DNA from: Nereocystis luetkeana
Lineage: Eukaryota > Sar > Phaeophyceae > Laminariales > Laminariaceae
Length of the DNA: 64,000 nucleotides
Direction: 5' to 3'
Assembly (NCBI GenBank): GCA_031213475.1
Contig: JARUPZ010000037.1
Span: 310,001 to 374,000, forward strand
Positions 50,403 through 61,855 of the stretch are shown one piece after another. The notes under the pieces were generated by a model that searched no databases, had not been told where the DNA came from, and was given only the letters and a program-made list of their open reading frames with translations. Position 1 is the stretch's first letter. Every line of letters starts with the position of its first letter. A program made the translations under genes and the position numbers.

Positions 50403-51249
50403 CCTAGCTGTGGCGCACAGCGCCTCCGTGCGTTCCGGCAGTGAGTGGACTCTGAACCTTCTGCTGCTATGCTGCTGTGAGATGTGGTATGTCTGTCCGG
50501 CGGTTAGGAGTCCCAATCAACTCCTTCCCTCTTGCCTTGACACGATTTGGAGATATTTCGCGTGCTTCCAGGCCACGACGTAAATCTAACGCAAGATACA
50601 ATGGCTGTAGCTCCACGCGTTAGTGGCAGTAAGTCCGACGCGGAGTAAGAATGGTAACAGCATCTACTGTATCCAGCATCCAGCAGCGCGGGTGAACAGG
50701 GGTTTCGAAACGTTTTTGAAGTCATACATAAAAGGGGTCAGGGGACATATGATCCTGTTTCGCCGCCGTCTCCGTGGGGCCGTCTCTGCGTCTGTTCTGT
50801 CGTGCCCTTCGTTCCGTCGTTACTCAGACATGAGGCTTTAGAGCAGGGTTCCTCCCCACCCCCCGCTGTCCTGCTGATTTGTTGACCTTGTTGTGCACCA
50901 CGCTTTGGGAACGATAACTGTATTCGTTCAACGACTCACGCGGCTCGTGTTAACTTTTTTCTGCGCGTACATACGTACCTGGTATTGCTGATGTACTGGT
51001 TCAGAATTTCTGTTCGTTCATACAAATCATACGCCCGTTGGGGGTGGATTCTGCATGGTTTGGCCAGGATTTACTTCGTGCCGTACGAGTGTGTTCGAAC
51101 CTCAATACGAATTGCAAGGTTGTGCAGAGAGCTGAGTCATGAGAGCGCGTCCGGAGAATCAAGACGTGACCAATGAAACATTAATACCAGTGATTGACCA
51201 ATGAATTTGTATCAACCAAACATTTAGAACTACTTACGTATGGATATCT

Positions 51250-51425
51250 CACTCTCTGAGCGTGCTCGGTTGGTACATCCCTGGCCTGTCAGAGCTCCCA
51301 CTTCGAAACCACCTCACTTCATTACTTGGCGGACCTTTCCAGCGGGTCTTTGTTGTCTCCATCTCTCTTGACACTCTCGGCCCTTTCTAATTTTCTTCTT
51401 TCGTTTCGTGTACTCCGAGCACGAC
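51250..51425. mobile_element. R1 repeat fragment, copy C (5' part)
   Basis: Starts at the same CTGAGCGTGCTCGGTTGGTA end as copies A and B and stops after about 175 bp at CTCCGAGCACG. All three copies begin at the same base, supporting a true element end. Lies between NCA2 and MED31. Confidence 0.75.
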
Positions 51426-52869
51426 ATACATACCTACTACCAGGGTACTTCGTACTACCGGGCACGTACCTGGTACCGGTATGTTGTAAGCTCTGCTACA
51501 GTACTACCGATACCACTATTAATAGTACTGCTGCTGTACTGCACCCGTACTTTTCTGTTGGCACTGTTGTGGCTTCGTAGCCTCGTCGATTACGGTCGTA
51601 GAGGTGTAGGAGTGGGTTTTGAGAAGCTGCATCTTCGATTTCTCTGTACCAGGTACGCAGTTTGTGGAACCAGTATTGTTGTATTTCCTTGAATCTCCAT
51701 TTCTGCATAATATGTGTATACGACTAGTCAAAGGTCGCCTAGTGTTACGGTATTTGCCTGGAGGCCGATAACTATTACCTCGTAGTAGTTAGTGCTTTAG
51801 AATACGCTGGGAAGGCCTCGTTGATACTGGATAGGAAAGTACCAGGTAGGGGACAGGTGGGATAAGGTTCGAACCTCTCCTCGCACAGTTTATCAATTTT
51901 TCGTGTGGCCTGGGTTGGAAATAATAAGCACGTGTATCCCTCAGCAATGGTTGCACACGTAAGTGTCAAGGAGGGCCTGGTTAATAGGCTAACCAATACG
52001 TGAGGGAATATTCTGTGTCCTCATAACCGTAAAGCAGTAGCCCGAAGTATTGTTTAAAGGTTAAAAAAAATGGTCCGTATTGGAACCGGCTGTATATGCT
52101 GTAAACAGGCCGGTAATATGGCTGCACAATGTACATGCATACCTGGTACACACTATCAGAGAACAGAACTGCTGCAAACTACAAGAACAAGGAAACAATG
52201 CATTAATCTTAAAATATCGGAATCATCCGCACCATTCCTGATAGCATACACGCGATAACCTCGAGGGTATTCTAACAAATGTCGGTACCATGAGTTGCAA
52301 CTCCCCCGCAGCAAGCTTTAGTCCCGTACGTACATAACATACGTATATTTACAACTGCCACACGGCATACCCCTCCAATTGACGAATAAATAGAGCAACA
52401 GGTGTCGGACACATGGTCAACTAACTGACGAAAAAAACAACCTGATTTTCAATATTTCAAGTGCCCTCGGCCGTCCGGAACACACACATGGTACGAGTTT
52501 GAAACACACAGAGAAAACTATTCCGAGAAAACCCCAGCCGTAAAATCTCGATGTTCCACCGAGTCTCCAAGACAGAAGCTTCCAAAGCCTGATGCCTTGT
52601 GTACACGTTACACTTGACAAGACAACGTTTTAGGGTGGCGATGGTCATTGTCAAACGACACACAACGTGCTGAGCTAGCTCGTTTGCATTGTCTTGCAGA
52701 AACCAAACTATAAACACCAACACCGCGCAACCTGTATCTATCCCCCACTATCCACGAGTGTGACTCCACCTCGCTGTGCACGTCCCACGCGCACGTCCCT
52801 GGCCCCCCAAATATCTAAATATCTGGGGGAGCAGGGCAGTAAGACCAAGCGTTGAGGTCTACTTTGCTG

Positions 52870-53043
52870 CTACCGGCTAGGCAAGAGGAAATGGTAGGAC
52901 CGCTGCATTCGCTGTGCAATGGCGAGCTGCTGCCCGACGGACACCAACCCCCTCTCGCCAACCAACTCGGCCAAGTCCTCCTTGCAGTCAGTGAGGTCCC
53001 TACGCTTGAATCGTCGAGGCCCCGATCGAATTAGCCTTCGGAG
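52870..53043 (-). CDS. NCA2: NCA2, last exon
   Basis: Acceptor CCCTCTCAG|CTC. 57 codons encoding LRRLIRSGPRRFKRRDLTDC and RMQRSYHFLLPSR, then TAG at 52870-52872. The ending is typical of NCA2 proteins. Confidence 0.92.
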   Translation of the reverse strand, partial: LRRLIRSGPRRFKRRDLTDCKEDLAELVGERGLVSVGQQLAIAQRMQRSYHFLLPSR

Positions 53044-56000
53044 CTGAGAGGGAGGACGCGGTTCGCCGACGAACAACAACGAGGCGGGGGCGGAATCAAT
53101 AGAAGCAGAACACGAGGGAGCTGAGAGGGCTGCGCCCCCCTTAATTAACGGCTGGTATCTGATATTTTGACAGCACAGCGGGGATTTTGGTCGGCGAAAC
53201 GTGCACTAGAAAAGGGCGCACTCGAGAGTTTGTGTGTGCATCTAGAGCCGCCCACAGTAAGCCACAGTGGCGTCTCACGAAGCACTGCAGGAAATGGGGG
53301 CGAGGGGCACTTACTGGACACTGTGCATCTTCAGGTGCCGGTATACCAATCAGCGCTTCGCGCCCTTTTGCAATTTATCTCCAAGTAGAAAGACCCGTAT
53401 TGTACCGAACGCAATCCGCTGCTAGCCCAGCACACAACTGCAAGATAAGGCTACATCGTGTCTCGCCGGTAGTTCTTCAGTAGTGACAAGCGATATCCTT
53501 TTGTCTCGACGGTAGTTCTTCAGTATTAGGTGACGAGCGATATCCTTTAGACATGGCTACTTCTGTGGTAGGCTTACAATACCGTCTCGAGCACCACGCC
53601 GCATCAGTCACAACACCAGTAGCGCTAGCGCACCAGCCGTGACTGCTCTAACCCTAACTAACACCCCACAGTACGAAACACGTCCTTGCACATATCAACC
53701 GCCTGCATTGTCTACCTAGCTGTGTAAATTCTCGGAGCCTACCTGGTGTATGAGCATCATCAGCTTCCCGAGGTCGAGCTCGTCCAGCACCCTGACGGCC
53801 ATGCGACCTTGCCCTTGGCCCGCAGATACGATGACCTGACTCGTGCAGTTGTCTGAATGTCCAGCAGGCCTAACGAGGCTGCCTCGTCTTGTTGCGGTTC
53901 TACCTCCCGCTTGTGTTCCGATTTCATCTCCGGTTGGAACGTCTTCGGTTAGTTGCAACCTTTAGAGAAAAACAAAATCGGGGGTTCGAGGTTTATAGGA
54001 GTGAAATTGACAATTAAATAAGAACATCATTTTTCATCAGCAGCTATAACCAGCGTGGGGCATGTCCAGTATCACTTCGTCGCGCACGTACAGAAACACT
54101 ATGTATAGATTCACAGCAACCAGAGATATAGTGTCCACACGCACATGCCAATAGTGCATTACTAATAGTGTGAATGGAGCAACCCTTCAGTTTAGCCGTA
54201 GCTGTAGCCGTGGTTAGAATACCGTCCGCATGAGCATGTCGTGTCAGTGGACTTCTTTGTATTTTGCCGTTGAGCGAGGCCCAAAACAACAACAGGGGGC
54301 ATGTGAAGCGTAGCGTGGTCACTATATGGCGCTTGAGAAAATCTCACCAGGTCCCCTCCCTGTGGCGCAGGTTGAGCAGCCTCTCCATGGCCAGCACTAT
54401 GGTCCGCATGGCCGTGAAGGTAGAATCTCGCGATTTTTCTGATTTTAGCAAGTAGTACACCGGCCTCACTGGTTCATCGCGCAGGGCACGACAACGAAAG
54501 GGGACGAGACGATTGAATTCACCTTGTGGCTACTGCTAGCATTGTGACGAGAGAAAGCGAGCTTTTCTACTTCACCGCCGCCTTTTTTTTTCAGGGAGCC
54601 GTTTGGAAATCGCTGTTGCACGTTTTCCATTGGATTTATATCCGTCGTCCGTGCATCCATGAGACCGCAACTTCAATTTTTGAAAAAACTAAAAGGAGCC
54701 GTGAAAGAAGGAGATAAGAGGTAGGTGGCACCACCCCGACCACTACCACCAAACACCGCCTTGAACCACCGCCACCACGCTTTGCGTCTACCCCGTCCCG
54801 CAGTTGACCCCTCTTGCGTCCTGCTTCGGCCGACGCTAGGTGCTTGTGTGTAGGAGACTATTATTCTGCCGTTGTTGTACTGGGTATGCTGCTTGAAAAC
54901 TCGACAAATAGAAAGTTGTTTGCAGTATATTGAAACAGGGAAAAAGAGGTGACGCCACGGCGACCACCGCAACAACCAAACGCCACCCTGAATCACCGTC
55001 ATCAGGCTTCGCTTCTACCTCCGTCCCGCAGTCGACCCCTCTTCCTTTCTGCCTTAGCCAATGCTTCGTGCGTGTGGGTTGTGCGTGTGGGCGGGCGACT
55101 GCTATTCTGCTGCTTGCTTGGGCGACTACTGTTGTTCTGCTGCTCTGCTGTCTGCATGAAAAAAACAGCTTTTGAGTTCGACTTTCCCACTGTTTCCGTC
55201 AATCAAGCAGAAGACCCAGCCAGACCTACAGCACCGGAACAATGGTCGCCCACCCACAAGCACCCAGCGTCGGCAGAAGCAGGAAGGAGGAGGGAACGAC
55301 TGAGGGACGGGGTACACGCGAAGCTTGGTGGTGGTGAATCAGGGTGGTGTTCAATGGGAGTGCTCGTTGTGGTCGTAATGTTGGTGAAGTGGTGGTTGTC
55401 GTCGTCACGCCTCATGCGCCACGAACACGACTGGTATCGTTTTTTTCTTTTTTCTCAGTGCGTACGTATGATCCTCGTATCATATGTACTACCAGGTATA
55501 CGTTGTCTGTCCACCATTCACCTACGCACATAATTTGACGACAGTTCTAAATATCCTGCTGTGCGAGTTCCTAGCGAAAGCTATAGTATCTTTGTCAATA
55601 CACCCCAAAGATAAGATGGGCGGAGGGCAGATCGCAATCGTTCTGGCTCTAATATACTGGATACCCGCGGCATGCGTGATATACCATGAGGGCTGAGTAC
55701 ACTGAGCACGAGAGTGCCGGTCAGGGCTAGATATTTGCGACGCAGATGTGCACCGTTTGGGGCAGCCGGATATGGGATATGTTCATTCCACTCGTTTTAC
55801 CTCATGGCAGGCGACACCGAACAAAATTGACAAGGATCATAGGTATAATAGAAGAGTGATATAACGGTGAGAATGACAAGAGCTGCAATAATAGAGAATG
55901 GCAAGTGTTGAAAAAAAATAGAACGTCGACAGCGGCACGCAGCACCTCGAAGCACAACGGCCTCTCTTCGCCCTTTGCAGTACGTGTTCTCGGTCGGGTG

Positions 56001-59000
56001 CAACAGTACCCCGCGCGATCGGCATCATTGCAGCAGCAGTTTCGCGGGAGAACGTATCGACGTCGTTGTTGAAAGGATCCCTTTCCAAAGGAATGTTCGA
56101 AAGCCACTCTGAAAAAAACACAATGCGCCGCAAAGAACGATCTTCATGCTGGACACGTGGCATTGTCTTAAGTTTGTGAAAGGCAAGCCGAAGCTATCAT
56201 ATATGTGAATGTACTGTACCATCGCTCCTCGTTCTGCTGGTTCGAACTTGGGAACTCAGTGATGAGTGATGAAGTCGGCCCTTCGTGAGGACACCTGCCA
56301 CAGTTCAGCTCCAACGATGTGAACACCCCAACTACCTAGAGGCTGAAACAGCAGTTGTTTACTATTACGGGGGACCATAGTTAATGGGACCTATGGTATA
56401 CATAAAAACCTATATATTTAACCATTTTTACTAACAATATTTGGCCCTATTAACTATGGCCCCCCGTAATAGAATCTTCCAAGGTGGATCTTCAACGTCA
56501 TGGAAAGGGACAGATCCAGCAAGGGTTGATTTTACAGTCCGAGATCGCTCGTCAGAGGAAATGCAGAAGTCGAGTTGTGGCGGAGACCATTGACTCTTAA
56601 CATCCGATAGGTTTGCCTTCGACTATGACAATTCTCAAATACGAACAAGAAACAGGAAACAACCGACAACAAATGACACTATGTACAACTAAAGGCGGGG
56701 CGCCACCTGCTCTGAAGGACCCCCAGGCCAAGAGGAAGGCAGGTACAGTGGCCATCATCCTCAGGTTGAGCTCGTTCTCCCTTGCCAGCTGTCCGATAGC
56801 AGTAGTGGCGATCAGGAGCTCGCGCTTGATGAACTGTACCTGGATCAGCATCTGGAATGAAAGGGAATACAGCAATCACTTATAGAGACATCGCAGGGTA
56901 TGTTTTCGGGGTGAACGCTGAGGTCCGTTTCTGGTTGGGCCGCTTTTGGCAGCCTGAAAGTTAAGCGGGTGTCACAGGTAAACTCGTGATCTGGTATTCT
57001 AACGGGCCAAGAATATCGACCATACACTGCGCACGTGGTTGAAGCCCTGCCGAAAAGCTATTGCTCCCTTGCGGCTCCCCCAAGCTCTAAAATGAGAAGG
57101 CCCCACCATCCAAGTGCGGCGCAAGAAGTGCGTAAGCACGGATCCCCACGTAACCCGAATCACTCCAAATCCAGACAAAGAAGAACGAGCCACTTACACT
57201 TTATCAGCATCAAAGATACCGCACCGGTGCAATTCGATATGGCCCCGGGCGACGAAACAAACGAATCGTGAAGCAGACGTGAAGCAAACCAACCGCTTTG
57301 GTGGTAGCTATCGGCAGGTATAATGTGTTCCTTCTGATATATGGCACTTAGCCCTACAGCAAATCGTGCAAAACGCACCATCCTGGCAATATCTCCCGCC
57401 ACGAGGTTTTTCCAAGCGCTGGTGATGCTCGTCTCATACTCTCGACTAACCACAGACATGTCCTTCGTTGCGGCCATCCGCTTCACCTGCAATGATCCAG
57501 AGCGCAGAAATACAGACATGGAGCAACGACGCTAATTACTTGGAGGCGCCAATAACACCGTTGCTGCGGTCAAAGGCAGCAAACACGTTCAGGGCAAGAG
57601 CAACCACAGCGGGGTATGGCGGTACGAAAAGCGGAGTGGGGCGATGCTAGTCCCCGTTCTGAGCGGCTTGGCGGGCTCGTCGACGCGAACGCGAACCTAC
57701 TGTAGGTGTCTTCATGTTGAGGCCCACAGCAGACGCAACGCCGACTATTGGCTAGCGAACCCATGCGTTGTACTCGTAGTGCTGCCAGACAACTCCCTGC
57801 CAAGCCCGGAAATAGTAAATGAAACGCTCACGTGCAGCACATACAGCGGATAATGCAACACCGGCCCGCAACGCAGGGGCAACAGCGACACCATCAAGTG
57901 CCACTTTACTGTAGTGCCGGTATGATGAACTGTCATTTTGGGCAGAAATGAGGCAAATTGCGTACGCATACGTGTATAATGCGACGCGTTACTTACTTCA
58001 CCCAGTGGTAGCTCGGGTCTGGTGTCCTTGATGAACGCCTCCAGCATACGCTCAAGGCTTTCGACCGGCCATACAAGATCGACGAATCACGAGCCGGGAG
58101 GAGGACGGTATGGGTGCAGACTATTACAATACTTTCTGGACAGATACATCGACCTCATACTAAACTATCGGAAAAGTCTGTCAGAAAACAAGGAAGAGAG
58201 TATGTGGTTTCGGGCTCGGCACCACTAAAATCAAACGGCCTCGCGACGGGAGTGGAGGAGTGGAAGATGCAGGAGCTGCGAACCGAAGACACACTGCTGG
58301 TTCAAAAGTTTCGATAAGTCGATCCGTCTCAATCCCCGTGATACAAAAAGAGGCAACAAAGTACAACATACGTACATATCGGTGCGTGACTGAAAAGGAA
58401 ACCAGCAAGAGTGTATTTGTTGTAGGTCATACACTTCCATGCGTTCCGGCGGCACCTGGAACGTGCCGCGACCTCTGTACGATAATACGGTCGTATGCGT
58501 TCACGTCACCGATTCGGCAACCAATGCCGATGACATTGTCGGAAGGGACCAACACATCAATTGCCCACGGTATCTGGCAAGGATGAGCAGCGTAGACACT
58601 GGAACGTATACCGATGCTGATAGTGACCTTGATAGGGATAGTGCCCCGCGGTACGGTGAGCAAACAGTGCTTCTTTGAGGTCCGAGGCATCTCCGAAGAC
58701 GTCGATTCGCAACACTGCCCACTTCAAATGATATGGTTTGGGGTGTAACGGCAAGATCACTACACCAGAATTGTCGACCCTCTACATCAATTGCCCCATT
58801 CCTTTCCTTGTTGCACCCTACAACGGCAACGGCTAACGACCGAAGTGCTGAGGCACATTCATCCCAAATTCACAATGTATGACCGAGGAAACGGTAGCCC
58901 GACGCAAGGGGATACGTACACATATCAGGTATTAACTGGCACACCTGAGTGAACTGTCGGCTAAAGCATTGGCGTCCGTCATGGTCAGGGGCTGGTTATG

Positions 59001-61855
59001 CACCAGCTCGTTGTAGATGCCCCAGAAAGGCTCCGATATATGCTCTCGCACAAATTGTCGCAAGCTGCCACGCACCATAAACAAAGATCTCCGGATGCCG
59101 CTCCTGTGAAGATCCAAAATCAGAAACAGCTTAGAAGCGGTGCAAAATCATTGTTCAGCAGGCGGCGAACCATGCTCTAGTGCGCTGGATATCTACCACA
59201 AATGCCTGCGGTCATATGTTTACCCGTGAAATAGTCGCACGGCACCGTGAATAGAGATGCACTATAGTTACGCTGGCCATCGTGTACGGTGTTGGCTTTC
59301 GATCGCGATCGCGATTGCTACTGTTACGACGTACCAGGCACGAGTGTTAATATCAAGTGATAATCAATCAATAGCTACAGCACAGCCTCGTAAACGGCGA
59401 TGACGCTAGGATGCATCTCATCGTTGATTGCGGAAATGACATGACGCGTTGAACTAAAAAAACTAGCAAGATAGTGTGCACAATGACAACAATATAATTC
59501 ATAGCAGCCAAAGAAAAGAAGATCGGCAACCATGCTCATGCGGCTCTTACGCGCACGTAGTGGAGCTTGATTTCAGTGGGTCGAATCGCAAAAGTATTTG
59601 CATCCCCTACTGCATCACCTATTTGTGTACATGAAGAACGCCGTTGCGAGTAGCGCTGGGGTGGCAACTGCAATGAGTGACCAGTTCCGGCGAAGCCTCG
59701 ATGGAGGCGCAGCGTTGCCCACCAGCAACGGGACAGCCTCCTGCACAACACATGGTAGCAGCAGCAGCAACACGCACAAACACCAATCGCTGATTAATGC
59801 TTGGATTGAAAATCCGATACCGGCACAAACCAGGCATGACCTACAGTTTGTGAGGATTGTTTGTTTGCCGATAGTCTGTCTGCTACCATGGCAGAGCGAG
59901 CACGTCACTGTCGTAGCAGATAGAGACAGCGGTGAACATGTCTGCTAGCTTTTCGAGCGCGCGAAGGAAGTCGTACCCACCCCACCGTACGGTACGGTAT
60001 TATGGCGTCGAAAAGGGTGGAAAGGGTAAGCAAACGTTGCATGGAACCTCATGGAGCGAGTCACCCTCTTTGTATCACGTCAGGCCACCTCATGCAGAAT
60101 CAGATCATGCAATGTCGATTTGTACCGTGAGATACGACGCCACATCAGCTGACGTTGCGCCATTAAACCATCGTTTCCAAAAGTTCGCGTGGACTGTTCT
60201 CCCCGTCGGCAACGCAAGATTTCGCTCAGAAGCTACCCAGCAAAACAAGCACGCTTATCTCTAGTGGCTAGAGGGTCACCTCGTCGTGCGGGCATCATAT
60301 TAAAAGCCGAGAATCGTTCGGCAAATCCGGCGGCTTTGATGCGAAAAAAACGATGGAGCTGACGCCAGAAAACGACCGTAGTCGTTCGCAAAACCAGGCA
60401 ACCGCGGCAAGCTTGCTCCGGCCGAAGCCTGCCAACTCAAACAACTTCGTGTAAATGACAGTAGACGACAGCAGAGGCAACAATAGGACTCAGATAACCA
60501 CTGGCGCAGGCAAACGTACGATTTACTATGCTTGGGCCCCCAACCCGTTCCCTGTAGCCGCTGACCTGCTGCGCCCCAACATCGGCAATGACTTGTTCTG
60601 AAGTGACGAGTAACGCTTCCATCAGTCTCCCTTCCTGCGGCTCGTCGGCCAACAGTCCCACTAAATCCGCTCGGGCCACCTCCACCTTCTCATCACCATC
60701 GCCGTTGAGACTTCCACACGCAGGCTTGTTCCGATTTTGTACCGCTCCCGCATCCCTCTCGTCGTTTTCTTCCTCCGCCCCCTGTAGGTCCCCGACCCAA
60801 GAGTTGATTCGTGCAAAGCTAGCAGCCCGACGGAAGAGGGACTGGCCTCTCCTGCCCGTGGCAACATCGACACGCCCATATGCTTCGCCCAAGGATCTAC
60901 CGCTAGCCGAGGGCGATGCGGCCGTTGAAGGGCGACGTGGGTTGCTGCTGACATTGGTGTTGATTCTCCTCGCCGTCTCCCTGGATTCTAGGGCGGTTCG
61001 AATCGTGGTCAACGCCGCCTCGTTCCACTCTGCCAGCGTGTCCTCTATATACGCCTGCAAGACAAGGCCGAAACCAAGTGTTGAACCTTTTAAGCTTGAG
61101 AACATATTTCACCCTTCACCGTTTGAGGTTCCAAAGTGTGTAATTCCCACCCCTGACTGTAGCATGCGTGATAGACAGCGATGGTTTGACATTTCGTATT
61201 GCAACTTTTGCATCGGTTTTCAGGGGTTGTGTTGGTCTATTGGATCGTCTACTGCTTGTTGTTTTGGCGCACGGTCAGTGAGCAGATGGTAGCAGAATGC
61301 AAAGGAAGGGTGGTTTAGGCGTTCGATAGGTCGGATACAAATCGACAACGACACAATGATCGTACATGTATCACTAATTGATACGGAGTACCGGCGGCGC
61401 ACCATCCATGCTAGTACAGTACGAGTCAACCTTCTCCCTCTGGCACCCGCTGTAAAGATGGAAACCATCAAATCATCATGATTTACTGCGTGAGGGGGAA
61501 ATCAACAAGCCGGGATTAGCCGCAAAGGGTCCAGCCTTCACAGGAGCTCTGCAGCGTATATAGCACCCAAACCTCGATAAAAACAACAGTTCGCTTTGAT
61601 CCTCGAGCAGCAGCATGCGCACACCGCACCCCACTGCACCTTAAGCAGATACCCGATAGACACCCGATAGACCATTAGATGAGTCTGGACGCCAACATGC
61701 ACACTGAACCGACGGTCGCTCTCACCTGCTTCATCTTCGTCAGGTGCAGCTGCAGCGACCCTACGCTTAGCTGTCGCAGTGAGTTGCGAATAGGCCAGCG
61801 CAAACGCGAGGAACATTCAGACACAAAGGGCATGGCGTTCGACGTGTCAGGAGCA
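52870..61855 (-). CDS. NCA2: NCA2 family protein (nuclear control of ATP synthase), ten exons seen, N-terminus unresolved
   Basis: Yeast Nca2 is a mitochondrial protein needed for proper expression of the mitochondrial ATP synthase subunits 6 and 8; orthologues with two membrane segments occur in fungi, plants and other lineages. Exons are 61726-61855, 60566-61054, 59619-59740, 58945-59103, 57997-58057, 57379-57486, 56707-56851, 54348-54426, 53743-53959 and 52870-53043, about 560 residues. Diagnostic blocks are REHISEPFWGIYNELVHNQP, PLTMTDANALADS, LERMLEAFIKDTRPELP, KDMSVVSREYETSI, MLIQVQFIKRELLI, NELNLRMMATVPAFLLAWG, and a C-terminal RRDLTDCKEDLAEL with RMQRSYHFLLPS. All exon phases agree. 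Hydrophobic segments lie in the third and seventh exons. The long second exon holds a Ser/Arg/Glu-rich insert. Exons before 61855 were not found, though the family length suggests that tens of residues are missing. Confidence 0.92.
53743..53959 (-). CDS. NCA2: NCA2, exon near the C-terminus
   Basis: Acceptor TAAAG|G after a pyrimidine-rich tract, donor CACCAG|GTAGGC, phase 0. A variable Gly/Thr/Arg-rich part is followed by VRVLDELDLGKLMMLIHQ, which leads straight into the last exon. Confidence 0.85.
54348..54426 (-). CDS. NCA2: NCA2, 79-bp exon
   Basis: Acceptor GCGAG|AT (phase 1), donor ACCTG|GTGAGA (phase 2). Encodes FTAMRTIVLAMERLLNLRHR, the conserved helix after the second membrane segment. 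Confidence 0.85.
54715..55435. repeat. Three-copy repeat, two direct and one inverted, in an NCA2 intron
   Basis: Copies at 54715-54900 and 54945-55150 run the same way; 55205-55435 is inverted. Shared blocks include CACCACC...CTTCGC, CCCCGTCCC(G/T)CAG and CTGGGTGCTTGTG-type sequence. The outer pair could be the long terminal inverted repeats of a non-autonomous element. Confidence 0.75.
56365..56469. mobile_element. 105-bp Tc1/mariner-type MITE, copy 4
   Basis: Same length and ends as copies 1 and 3 (TTACGGGGGACCATAGTTAA to its complement), flanked by TA. Sits in the NCA2 intron between the exons at 56707 and 54426. Confidence 0.9.
56707..56851 (-). CDS. NCA2: NCA2, exon with second membrane segment
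   Basis: Acceptor ATTCCAG|ATG, donor GCAG|GTGGCG, phase 1. Encodes MLIQVQFIKRELLIATTAIG, then ENELNLRMMATVPAFLLAWG, as expected at this point in the family. Confidence 0.93.
57379..57486 (-). CDS. NCA2: NCA2, 36-codon exon
   Basis: Acceptor TTGCAG|GTG, donor ATG|GTGCGT, phase 0 at both ends. Encodes KDMSVVSREYETSITSAWKN and LVAGDIARM, matching the family's YE..I..P.KN...GE segment. Confidence 0.92.
57997..58057 (-). CDS. NCA2: NCA2, 61-bp exon
   Basis: Encodes LERMLEAFIKDTRPELPLGE. The donor is GAA|GTAAGT, phase 0. The acceptor GAAAG|C lacks a strong pyrimidine tract but is the one that keeps the phase. Confidence 0.85.
58945..59103 (-). CDS. NCA2: NCA2, exon with the PLTMTDANALADS block
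   Basis: Acceptor TTCACAG|G, donor CTCAG|GTGTGC. Carries FVREHISEPFWGIYNELVHN and PLTMTDANALADS, the most diagnostic part of the NCA2 domain. Confidence 0.92.
59619..59740 (-). CDS. NCA2: NCA2, exon with first membrane segment
   Basis: Acceptor GTGCAG|GAG, donor AATAG|GTGATG, phase 2. Encodes EAVPLLVGN, then RNWSLIAVATPALLATAFFM, a basic residue pair followed by a hydrophobic helix. Confidence 0.85.
60566..61054 (-). CDS. NCA2: NCA2, long exon with low-complexity insert
   Basis: Acceptor CTTGCAG|GCG. Encodes AYIEDTLAEWNEAALTTIRT, then a Ser/Arg/Asp/Glu-rich stretch, then LVGLLADEPQEGRLMEALLV. The donor is taken as CAG|GTCAGC at 60566; CGG|GTTGGG at 60545 is the alternative, also phase 0. 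Confidence 0.82.
61726..61855 (-). CDS. NCA2: NCA2, earliest recognised exon
   Basis: A TGCTAAC branch-point-like sequence lies about 22 bp before acceptor TTGCAG|T; the donor is CAG|GTGAGA, phase 0, joining in phase to the next exon (HLTKMKQ|AYIEDTLAEW). It is less conserved, so assignment rests on splice signals and phase. Confidence 0.55.

Noticed and set aside
57543..57640. Minus-strand peptide VVALALNVFAAFDRSNGVIG
   Set aside because: It looks protein-like and lies within the NCA2 gene, but the flanking exons at 57997 and 57486 join in phase without it and match the family directly.
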